Below, piece after piece: positions 1 to 5,667 of a stretch of DNA of 6,193 bases; within the stretch, counting starts at the first letter, position 1; each line of letters starts with the position of its first letter. A model generated the notes under the pieces. The model ran no database searches. It saw only the letters and a list, made by a program, of their open reading frames with translations, and was not told the origin of the DNA. A program made the translations under genes and the position numbers. The DNA lies in assembly GCA_026416355.1 (NCBI GenBank), contig JAOAFH010000150.1, positions 1 to 6,193 of the forward strand, given 5' to 3'. This stretch comes from Clostridiales bacterium (GTDB lineage: Bacteria; Bacillota; Clostridia; Clostridiales; Caloramatoraceae).

Positions 1-1121
1 ACATGTTCTAATATAAGTGTTCTATCTCTTTCTACATCTACAACTTGAATATATGGAACAAGTCCCATTCCACAATTGTTGCTTAAGGTATCCCTTATCT
101 CCTTCCATCCTTCATCATCTGAAACCTCTTTAACTATATAATCACTATCCCTTTTTGCATATTCAAATAGATTCATTTCTTGACAGAGCTCTAAAGTTAA
201 ATATCTTCTTATAAAGGAATAGTCTCTTTCAACTTCTCTGACTTCAAATATCTTTTTAGTTCCATATCGTTTTTCTAAATCCTCAAACATCTTAAATCCA
301 AGATAATATGGATTTATTCCTCCAAGCCTTGGAGATACTACATCATTATGTCTTTTTATAAACTCAAGATGTAAGTTCTGAGGAAGCTCTAATTTATTTA
401 ATATCTTATAGTGCCAATAACTAGCCCAACCTTCATTCATAATCTTTGTTTCAATTTGTGGTATAAAATATAGTGCTTCCTCCCTTATCATCTCAACAAT
501 TGTCTTTTTATAGTCTTCTATATCACTATATTTAATTATAAAGAGAAGTAAGTCATCCTCTGGCAGATTATATTTGCCTTCTTGTTTTTCATTTTCTTGA
601 ACTTTACTTATGGTTCTTGAAACTTGAAGTTTCAATGCATGTGCAGCATCTATTATTCTCTCAACCTCATCAAGACCAATATAAGGATTTTTAATATACT
701 CTCTTATTAAATCTGCATGTCTTTTAAACATTTCAATAGTATAATTTGCTTTTGTTCCTTCTTTAAATAATCTATTATTTTTAAAAAAATCATTATGACC
801 ATAAACATGTGCCATTGTTAAAATTTGAAGTAGCAATGTGTTTTCCTTCATCAAATACCCTAAGCATGGATTAGAGTTTATAACCATTTCATATGGTAAT
901 CCTGTTAAATTGTATTTATATAAAGTTTTGTTTCTTTCATATGCCTTACCAAAACTCCAATGGGGATATCTTGATGGCATTCCTATATATGCTTCATATG
1001 ATAGCATCTCTTCATAACTAACTATTTCAAACTCCTGCTCATAGTAATCTAGACCAAAGTCAGATGCTATTTTCTCAATCTTTTCATTCCATTCCATAAG
1101 CTCTTTAATAGAATAATCCAT
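1..1121 (-). CDS. spoVR: SpoVR family stage V sporulation protein, C-terminus cut by window edge
   Basis: My translation of the minus strand gives 373 complete codons and part of a 374th before the window ends. B. subtilis SpoVR is about 470 residues, so roughly the last fifth is outside. Family hallmarks seen: YPHWSFGKAYE near residues 52-62, LPYEMVINSNPCLGYLM (75-91), the His-rich MAHVYGHNDFFKNN (103-116), NEGWASYWHY (229-238), HNDVVSPRLGGINPYYLG (259-275), and the terminal NNCGMGLVPYIQVVD block followed by LILEH. In B. subtilis spoVR is a sigma-E-dependent gene needed for normal spore cortex formation; its biochemical activity is not established. The clustered His and Glu residues might bind metal, which is my inference. 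The ATG shares its A with the TGA stop of yhbH (TGATG, 1119-1123), and a G-rich Shine-Dalgarno (AAGGGGGG) lies 6 bases upstream, so the start is secure and translation is probably coupled. It is the third gene of the prkA operon. Confidence 0.93.
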   Translation of the reverse strand, partial: MDYSIKELMEWNEKIEKIASDFGLDYYEQEFEIVSYEEMLSYEAYIGMPSRYPHWSFGKAYERNKTLYKYNLTGLPYEMVINSNPCLGYLMKENTLLLQILTMAHVYGHNDFFKNNRLFKEGTKANYTIEMFKRHADLIREYIKNPYIGLDEVERIIDAAHALKLQVSRTISKVQENEKQEGKYNLPEDDLLLFIIKYSDIEDYKKTIVEMIREEALYFIPQIETKIMNEGWASYWHYKILNKLELPQNLHLEFIKRHNDVVSPRLGGINPYYLGFKMFEDLEKRYGTKKIFEVREVERDYSFIRRYLTLELCQEMNLFEYAKRDSDYIVKEVSDDEGWKEIRDTLSNNCGMGLVPYIQVVDVERDRTLILEH

Positions 1122-2293
1122 CAATATCCCCCCTTCTGTTTCTTTTTAAGCATAGCCTTTAGGGCATCCCATAGTTCATGTTTATGGCTTACAGATACAG
1201 CAATAAAATTGCTATCCTTTATTTCTTTTATAAGCTTAGCCTTTATTGTCATACTATAACTATTTGGCATAACCTCTGCATAAGCAAATAAATTACATAT
1301 TCTACATATTTCCTTAGCAGCCTTTATTGTTCTTTCATCATCTTCGCTCCAGTTGTCACCATCACTTACATAGAAGGTATATACATTCCAGTTTTCAGGA
1401 TTAAATCTAGTATTTATTATTTCAAGTGCCTTATTTAGACCGCTTGAAATATAAGTTCCACCAGACTCAACCCTATGGAAAAATTGATATTCATTAACCT
1501 CCTCTGCTGTTGTTGTATGTGCTACAAATGCAACTTGAACATTATTGTATCTTTGTCTTATAAATCTAGATAAAATATAGAAGAAGGAGCGAGCCATAAA
1601 TTTTTTAGTATTATCCATAGAACCTGAAATATCCATAATGCAAATAATTGCTGCATTGCTCTCTCTTCTAAACTTCTTTTTAATTTTAAAATATCTTAAA
1701 TCATCCTCGATAAATGGAAATCTTTCAAGTTCAACAGGCAAGTTTAGCTCCCTTAATGCCCTTTTTCTTGCCTGCTTTCTCTTTATCTTTTCCATAGCCG
1801 TTCTTTTTTTAGCAAGCCTTGGGCGAATACCATGCTTTTGATAGCCATCTCTTTTTTTGCTGCTTTCCACCAATATCTCTGATGTCTTCTTCCTATCCAT
1901 ATCAGGGAGCTCTAAGTCTTCAAACAAGTAGTTTAAGATATCATCTATTGTTATTTCAAGTTCATACATTTCCTCTCCCTCTTGGTTGCCTGCCCCCTGT
2001 TGCCCTGCTCCCTGCTTTTTCTCACTTCCTATTCTATCTCCCCTTTTCTCGCTACCATCCCCTGATGCAACACCCTTTGAATTTTTACCATATACAAATT
2101 GGTATTCCTTAAGTCCTCTTATTGGTATTTTTACCTTTTTGTTTTTGCCTTCACCTATTATGCTCTCCTCTGATAAAATATCAGCAAGATTATCCTTTAT
2201 AGCCTTTTCCACTAGCTTTTTATGTCTTCTTCTGTCCTCTATGGAACGATCATGTTCAACTGGATCAGAATGCATATCACGAAAAATTGCCAT
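1121..2293 (-). CDS. yhbH: YhbH/DUF444 family protein with von Willebrand factor A-like domain
   Basis: This is a 390-residue protein of the DUF444 family (B. subtilis YhbH, E. coli YeaH), the standard partner of PrkA. The N-terminal third is charged and contains the family motif SEESIIGEGKNKKVKIPI, followed by a flexible Gly/Gln-rich stretch near residues 82-107. A VWA-like domain follows from about residue 213. It has the MIDAS-type motif DISGS (221-225), a conserved GGT (278-280) and SDGDN (310-314), so it could bind a divalent metal and a protein partner. It acts in the cytoplasm and no membrane segment is seen. YhbH belongs to the sigma-E regulon in B. subtilis; its molecular role is unknown. 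Start choice: ATG 2293 gives MAIFRDMHS and places an AAGGA element 9 bases upstream. ATG 2299 forms a TGATG overlap with the prkA stop but leaves only 3 bases. ATG 2311 has no visible Shine-Dalgarno. The stop overlaps the spoVR start by one base. Confidence 0.93.
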   Translation of the reverse strand: MAIFRDMHSDPVEHDRSIEDRRRHKKLVEKAIKDNLADILSEESIIGEGKNKKVKIPIRGLKEYQFVYGKNSKGVASGDGSEKRGDRIGSEKKQGAGQQGAGNQEGEEMYELEITIDDILNYLFEDLELPDMDRKKTSEILVESSKKRDGYQKHGIRPRLAKKRTAMEKIKRKQARKRALRELNLPVELERFPFIEDDLRYFKIKKKFRRESNAAIICIMDISGSMDNTKKFMARSFFYILSRFIRQRYNNVQVAFVAHTTTAEEVNEYQFFHRVESGGTYISSGLNKALEIINTRFNPENWNVYTFYVSDGDNWSEDDERTIKAAKEICRICNLFAYAEVMPNSYSMTIKAKLIKEIKDSNFIAVSVSHKHELWDALKAMLKKKQKGGY

Positions 2294-2298
2294 ACTCA

Positions 2299-4221
2299 TC
2301 AATCCTTCCATAGGTTGTTTGCAGCATATTTTAATATTACATCACAGCAATGGTCACAATATCCATCCTCCTTCATCTTTTCAACCATTGCATTGTATTT
2401 CTTGTCTTGTTCCTTATCTCTAACCTTTGATTTTGTTATAATTCTTGTTAAATCCTTTACTGATGCAATAAGTTTCTTTTCAATTGCTTCTTTTAGTGGT
2501 TCATATGATGTGTAATCAATCTTTCCACCATTTCTTATAACATAGAACATATATGATGTTACGTCTGTTCTAAATCCTTTAGCTGCATTTGGTGATATTC
2601 CTATTTGTTCTTCTATAGATCTCATAAATGCTTCATCTGGGTTTAGTTCTTCTCCTGTTGCCTTATCCTTAATCTTTGTTTTGTTTACATATGCCTCTGC
2701 ATTATCAATATAGTTATTAAATAAACTTTCTGCTTGTTCTCTAAATCCATGAATAAATGCTTTAGTTATTTCTTTTTCTAGAATCTTGTTATATTCTTTT
2801 CTTATTGCGTCTTGAATAAATGCTGTGTATTTTTTCTTGTCATCTTCACTAGCATCTAACTCTTTAATTGACTTCAATATACTTTCCATAACACTTAGTG
2901 GGTTTATACAATCATGTTCTGAATTTGATAGGGCATTATCTATTGCCTTTATAATAAATCTTGTTGAAATACCATTCATTCCTTCCCTTGGACCAGCCTC
3001 TTCCCTTAGTTCCTTTATATCAATCTTTTTAGTTGTTCCATTTTCAAGTATATCTTCGCCATTATATAACTTAAGCTTTGTCATTATATCAACCTTATTA
3101 GATGGTGCAAGCCTTGATAAAATAGCAAACATTGCTGCAACTTCTATTGTATGTGGTGCTATGTGTGCCTTAAAGCTACTCTTCTTTAATATCTTTTCAT
3201 AAATCTTTACTTCTTCACTTAATTCTAAGCAATATGGCACTTCTATTTTAACAATTCTATCTAGTATTGCTTCGTTTGTATGATCTGATTTAAACTTATT
3301 CCACTCAGCTTCATTTGAGTGGGCAATTATTATACCATCGAAATAAATCATTGGCCCTTTTCCTGGTGATGGTATTGATTTTTCTTGAGTTGCAGTGATA
3401 ATTGTATGAAGATATTCAACATCATTTTTAAATACTTCAATAAATTCTACTATACCTCTATTTCCAACATTAAAGGCTCCATTTAAAGAAAGTATTCTAG
3501 GGTCATCTTCTGGATAAAGGTCCATCTTTGATATGTCAATTGAGCCTGTTAAAACTGATGTGTCTTGGTTATTTGGATCAACAGGTGGTACTACACCTAT
3601 TCCCTTTCTAGACCTTATTGAAAAATTAGTTGTAACAACTGGGAAATTTTCATACTGTCCATTGTATTCATTTAACAACCTATATTTACAAACTGGACAA
3701 AGATCTCCTTCGATTTGTACATTTAAAAGTTTTTCAAAATCTCTTCTTAAGTGATTTGGAATTAAATGAAGTGGTTCTTCCCTCATTGGACATCCCTTTA
3801 AGGCATATACTGGAGGTGATGTTTCAAGGGCTCTTTTAAGAGCCTCTACTATTGATGATTTACCTGCACCAACGGGTCCTACAAGATAAAGAACCTGTCT
3901 TGATTCTTCACCCTTCATTGATGCTGAATAGAAGTAATTAACAAGTTTCATCAAAACCTTATCAATACCGAAGAATTCATCTTTAAAGAAATTATACTTT
4001 TTAATTAATTCATTACCGTATATCTTCCTTATTCTTGGGTTTTCCTCTGGTTTTAGTATTTCATATCCTTTTTCTAGAATGATGTCGTACATTCTTTTAT
4101 GTGAAAGTTTAGCTATCTCTGGGTTGTTTTTTACTATCTCTAAGTATTCTAAAAATGTTCCCTCAAATTTTTCTTTGCTCTTCTTCTCCCTGTCACTCTT
4201 AATAAGCTCATTAAAATTCAT
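2299..4221 (-). CDS. prkA: PrkA family AAA+ serine protein kinase
   Basis: A 640-residue protein, the usual length of PrkA (B. subtilis PrkA, E. coli YeaG). The N-terminal AAA+ PrkA domain covers about residues 20-380. It has a Walker A loop GPVGAGKS (115-122), the family signature GCPMREEPLHLIP (143-155), a CPVC pair (175-178), the block VVTTNFSIRSRKGIG (195-209), and a Walker-B-like MIYFDGIIIAHSNEAEW (291-307). The C-terminal PrkA domain (about 390-630) includes GMNGISTRFIIKAIDNAL. The family was described as a serine protein kinase acting during sporulation or stress; an ATP-dependent protease activity has also been proposed for the B. subtilis member, so the reaction is not settled. The tail carries a CDHCC cluster (622-626). 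The start is well fixed: GGAGGT at 4227-4232 lies 5 bases before the ATG. It is the first gene of the prkA-yhbH-spoVR operon, behind a sigma-E-like promoter. Confidence 0.96.
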   Translation of the reverse strand: MNFNELIKSDREKKSKEKFEGTFLEYLEIVKNNPEIAKLSHKRMYDIILEKGYEILKPEENPRIRKIYGNELIKKYNFFKDEFFGIDKVLMKLVNYFYSASMKGEESRQVLYLVGPVGAGKSSIVEALKRALETSPPVYALKGCPMREEPLHLIPNHLRRDFEKLLNVQIEGDLCPVCKYRLLNEYNGQYENFPVVTTNFSIRSRKGIGVVPPVDPNNQDTSVLTGSIDISKMDLYPEDDPRILSLNGAFNVGNRGIVEFIEVFKNDVEYLHTIITATQEKSIPSPGKGPMIYFDGIIIAHSNEAEWNKFKSDHTNEAILDRIVKIEVPYCLELSEEVKIYEKILKKSSFKAHIAPHTIEVAAMFAILSRLAPSNKVDIMTKLKLYNGEDILENGTTKKIDIKELREEAGPREGMNGISTRFIIKAIDNALSNSEHDCINPLSVMESILKSIKELDASEDDKKKYTAFIQDAIRKEYNKILEKEITKAFIHGFREQAESLFNNYIDNAEAYVNKTKIKDKATGEELNPDEAFMRSIEEQIGISPNAAKGFRTDVTSYMFYVIRNGGKIDYTSYEPLKEAIEKKLIASVKDLTRIITKSKVRDKEQDKKYNAMVEKMKEDGYCDHCCDVILKYAANNLWKD

Positions 4222-4231
4222 ATTACACCTC

Positions 4232-4247
4232 CAAGGTTATATCCTTG
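4232..4247 (-). other. Small inverted repeat beside the prkA ribosome-binding site
   Basis: The sequence CAAGGTTATATCCTTG can fold into a 5-bp stem with a 6-base loop. In the prkA transcript it ends on the first G of the Shine-Dalgarno GGAGGT. It is weak and in an AT-rich leader, so it may be chance. If it forms, it would sit next to the ribosome-binding site without covering it. Confidence 0.25.
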
Positions 4248-4261
4248 CTTATTTTATTACT

Positions 4262-4290
4262 ATAATATGGAGGCATTACTTAAAATATGA
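4262..4290 (-). promoter_or_regulatory. Predicted sigma-E-type promoter of the prkA operon
   Basis: Reading leftward, TCATATT (4290-4284) is followed by exactly 14 bases and then CATATTAT (4269-4262). The B. subtilis sigma-E consensus is KMATATT, 14-15 bp, CATACA-T. The -35 element matches fully, and the -10 element matches the CATA core and final T but not the CA. Transcription would begin about 34 bases before the prkA ATG. The site lies between the upstream terminator and the prkA Shine-Dalgarno, as expected for the operon promoter. B. subtilis prkA, yhbH and spoVR are sigma-E genes, so context supports the call. The same TATTAT could act as a sigma-A -10, but no good TTGACA lies at the right distance. 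Confidence 0.6.
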
Positions 4291-4293
4291 TGA

Positions 4294-4325
4294 AAAACAT
4301 AAAATAAAAGTGCCCTAAGGCACTT
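4294..4325 (-). terminator. Rho-independent terminator of the coiled-coil gene
   Basis: On the minus strand, AAGTGCC, loop TTAG, GGCACTT form a perfect 7-bp stem (4325-4308), followed by a U-rich tail TTATTTTATGTTTTT. It lies between the coiled-coil gene and the prkA promoter, so it should separate the two transcription units. The stem begins inside the second, downstream TAA (4324-4326) of the coiled-coil frame. Terminators commonly sit this close to the original end of a gene. Confidence 0.75.
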
Positions 4326-4449
4326 ATTTTACTACTTGAAGTTTCTTTTTTAAAATATATACTTGTTTTTCTGTTTCCATTTCCTTCATAGCTACATAAT
4401 CTAGATTTTCCTTTATTTCTTCTGTATTTACTTCTACTCTTGTTATTGA
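4324..4449 (-). pseudogene. Cut-off 3' part of the coiled-coil gene, after an in-frame TAA
   Basis: Directly after the TAA at 4450-4452, the same reading frame stays open for 41 codons and ends in TAA at 4324-4326. The translation contains VEVNTEEIKENLDYVAMKEME followed by TEKQVYILKKKLQVVK. It is rich in Lys and Glu with spaced hydrophobics, as in the protein upstream, and resembles the C-terminal ends of small clostridial coiled-coil proteins as I remember them. There is no ATG, GTG or TTG with a ribosome-binding site to start it independently, since the first Met is 21 codons in. The simplest reading is that one gene of about 170 codons was cut by a nonsense change. Readthrough or a sequencing error would look the same. 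Confidence 0.6.
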
Positions 4450-4836
4450 TTAACTCAACATAATTGTTTGTTCAACAACTGAATTCAAATTATTATCTAA
4501 CTTATCTACCTTTATTTCTAAATTTGACACTCTTTCATTTAATTTATCTACCTTGGTTTCTAAACTTGACACCCTTTCATCTAACCTATCTACTTTAGTT
4601 TCTAAATTTAACACCCTATTGTCTAGTTCATCAACCTTTATTTCTAAATTATATACCCTTTCATCTAGTTTATCTACTTTAGTTTCAAGCCTAGATAATC
4701 TTATATCTATCTCTCCAACCTTATCTTCTAATCTTTCCATTCTTACATTTATATTTGAAATATCTTTTTCTATATTTTGTTGTGATACTTTAATATCTTC
4801 AATTGCACTTAAAATTTTATTTAAAATTGCTTCCAA
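4450..4836 (-). CDS. Small repeat-built coiled-coil protein, probably truncated by a nonsense codon
   Basis: A 128-residue, highly charged protein of unknown function. It starts at TTG, supported by AAGGAGGT (4846-4853) 9 bases upstream. Residues 1-48 are an amphipathic helix-forming lead (LNKILSAIEDIK...). Residues 49-118 are five 14-residue repeats of the form (N/S/R)LE(T/I)KVD(K/E/R)L(D/N)(E/N)RV., each made of two heptads with Leu/Val at core positions, so a long parallel coiled coil is predicted. No signal peptide, membrane segment or enzymatic motif is visible. Similar proteins are scattered in clostridial genomes and phage-like regions, usually as hypotheticals; I would not assign a role. 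The frame continues past the TAA for 41 more codons to the terminator, so the product is probably shortened at its C-terminus. It is divergent from the ABC transporter operon and shares its operator-containing promoter region. Confidence 0.8.
   Translation of the reverse strand: MEAILNKILSAIEDIKVSQQNIEKDISNINVRMERLEDKVGEIDIRLSRLETKVDKLDERVYNLEIKVDELDNRVLNLETKVDRLDERVSSLETKVDKLNERVSNLEIKVDKLDNNLNSVVEQTIMLS
4483..4692 (-). repeat. Five tandem 42-bp coding repeats
   Basis: Five consecutive 42-bp units encode 14-residue coiled-coil repeats (residues 49-62, 63-76, 77-90, 91-104, 105-118). Units share the core TTAGAAA(C/T).AA(A/G)GTAGAT with mostly synonymous or conservative differences. This points to expansion by tandem duplication and allows copy-number variation without breaking the frame. 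Confidence 0.85.
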
Positions 4837-4861
4837 ACAAAAAGCACCTCCTTGTTTAATT

Positions 4862-4890
4862 ATTTTATCATAAACTATATAGATTATAAA
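4862..4890 (-). promoter_or_regulatory. Possible promoter of the coiled-coil gene
   Basis: Reading leftward, TTTATA (4890-4885), 17 bases, then an extended -10 TGATAAAAT (4870-4862) would start transcription just before the Shine-Dalgarno at 4853-4846. An alternative is the perfect -10 TATAAT at 4888-4883, which lacks a good -35 at normal spacing. AT-rich DNA offers many such matches, so which one is used cannot be decided by eye. Confidence 0.35.
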
Positions 4891-4896
4891 ATAAAT

Positions 4897-4918
4897 ATAT
4901 TGACTACATGGTCAATAT
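4897..4918. promoter_or_regulatory. Operator 1, near-perfect palindrome over the ABC promoter -35
   Basis: ATATTGACTACATGGTCAATAT is an inverted repeat with 10-bp arms around a central CA, with one mismatch (CTA against TGG). Its left half contains the -35 hexamer TTGACT of the ABC operon promoter. A dimeric repressor bound here would block RNA polymerase. It shares 15 of 16 core bases with operator 2. The form suits a TetR-family regulator, which often controls MacB/FtsX-type exporters in Firmicutes; the regulator itself is not in this window. Confidence 0.7.
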
Positions 4919-4928
4919 GTAATAAAAT
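4900..4928 (+). promoter_or_regulatory. Predicted sigma-A promoter of the ABC transporter operon
   Basis: TTGACT (4900-4905) is separated by 17 bases from TAAAAT (4923-4928). Each hexamer differs from the consensus by one base and the spacing is ideal. Transcription would start near 4935, giving a leader of about 35 bases that contains operator 2 and the Shine-Dalgarno AAAGGAGGT (4955-4963). Confidence 0.65.
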
Positions 4929-4940
4929 GAAATTAAGAAA

Positions 4941-4956
4941 TTGACCACATGGTCAA
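4941..4956. promoter_or_regulatory. Operator 2, perfect palindrome before the ABC ribosome-binding site
   Basis: TTGACCACATGGTCAA has perfect 7-bp arms around CA. It lies just downstream of the predicted transcription start and directly before the Shine-Dalgarno. Its centre is 41 bp from that of operator 1, about four helical turns, so two dimers would bind the same DNA face. As RNA the arms could also form a small hairpin, but the repetition upstream of the transcription start favours a protein-binding DNA site. Confidence 0.7.
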
Positions 4957-4968
4957 AGGAGGTATAAT

Positions 4969-5667
4969 ATGTCTATTAAATTTACCAATGTTTCAAAGGA
5001 ATATAAGCTTGGAAATTCTTCTTTTTTCGCATTAAAAAACATTTCATTTGAAGCTAAAGAAGGTGAAATGGTTGCTATACTTGGTCCATCAGGTTCAGGT
5101 AAATCTACTCTACTTAATATTTTAGGTGGACTAGACAGAGCATCAAAGGGTGAGGTTATTTTTAATAGCCAAAAAATTTCAGAGCTTTCCGATAAAGAGT
5201 TAACTAAATACAGAAGAGAAAACGTCGGCTTTGTTTTTCAATTTTATAACCTAATTCCTAATCTAACTGCCTATGAAAACGTTGAAGTATCTGCAGAGCT
5301 AAATAAAGAATCCCATAGTGTTAATGAAATTTTAAATGCAGTTGGATTATCCGATAAGAAGAATAAATTCCCTCAAGAATTAAGTGGTGGAGAGCAACAA
5401 AGAGTATCAATTGCTCGAGCAATTATAAAAAATCCAAAACTTCTTTTATGTGATGAACCAACAGGTGCACTTGATTATGTAACATCTAAGGAAGTTCTAG
5501 AACTACTTGATAAAATCAATCAAGAATATGGAACTACTATATTTATTGTTACCCACAATAGCGCAATAGCTTCAATGTGCCACAGGGTAATTAAGCTAAG
5601 GGGTGGAGAAATAAGCAGTATAAAAGTAAACGAAAATAGACTCTCCCCTAAGGAGGTAGAATGGTAA
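4969..5667 (+). CDS. ABC transporter ATP-binding protein, MacB/LolD type
   Basis: A complete 232-residue ABC ATPase of the usual length. Motifs in order: Walker A GPSGSGKST (39-47), Q-loop Gln91 in FVFQFYNLIPNLTAYENV, signature LSGGEQQR (138-145), Walker B LLLCDEP (158-164) with the D-loop in TGALD (165-169), and H-loop His196 in VTHN. The RVSIARAI and NLIPNLTAYENV blocks are typical of the MacB/LolD/FtsE-like group that works with FtsX-fold permeases to export peptides, antibiotics or other amphipathic molecules, or to transmit mechanical signals. No catalytic residue is missing, so it should be active. Shine-Dalgarno AAAGGAGGT ends 5 bases before the ATG. The stop overlaps or nearly overlaps the permease start. 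Expression is probably controlled through the twin palindromes upstream. The substrate cannot be told from sequence. Confidence 0.96.
   Translation: MSIKFTNVSKEYKLGNSSFFALKNISFEAKEGEMVAILGPSGSGKSTLLNILGGLDRASKGEVIFNSQKISELSDKELTKYRRENVGFVFQFYNLIPNLTAYENVEVSAELNKESHSVNEILNAVGLSDKKNKFPQELSGGEQQRVSIARAIIKNPKLLLCDEPTGALDYVTSKEVLELLDKINQEYGTTIFIVTHNSAIASMCHRVIKLRGGEISSIKVNENRLSPKEVEW

Noticed and set aside
1638..3754. Several plus-strand open frames across yhbH and prkA
   Set aside because: They lie antisense to conserved, motif-bearing proteins, are low-complexity hydrophobic or Ser-rich, and have no family features.
4483..4692. Regular repeats resembling a CRISPR array or non-coding satellite
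   Set aside because: The units are contiguous with no spacers, and their 42-bp period matches 14 codons of coiled coil.
4553..4873. Open frame on the plus strand opposite the coiled-coil gene (Ser/Leu-rich)
   Set aside because: It is the mirror of the Leu/Glu/Lys/Asp repeat coding on the other strand, lacks a ribosome-binding site, and the minus-strand frame has a good start and clear heptads.
4941..4968. TTGACC, 16 bp, TATAAT directly before the ABC start codon, looking like a strong promoter
   Set aside because: Transcription would start inside the gene, downstream of a well-placed Shine-Dalgarno. The TATAAT comes from the join of GGAGGT and the ATG, and the TTGACC is part of operator 2. 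The 4900-4928 promoter fits better.
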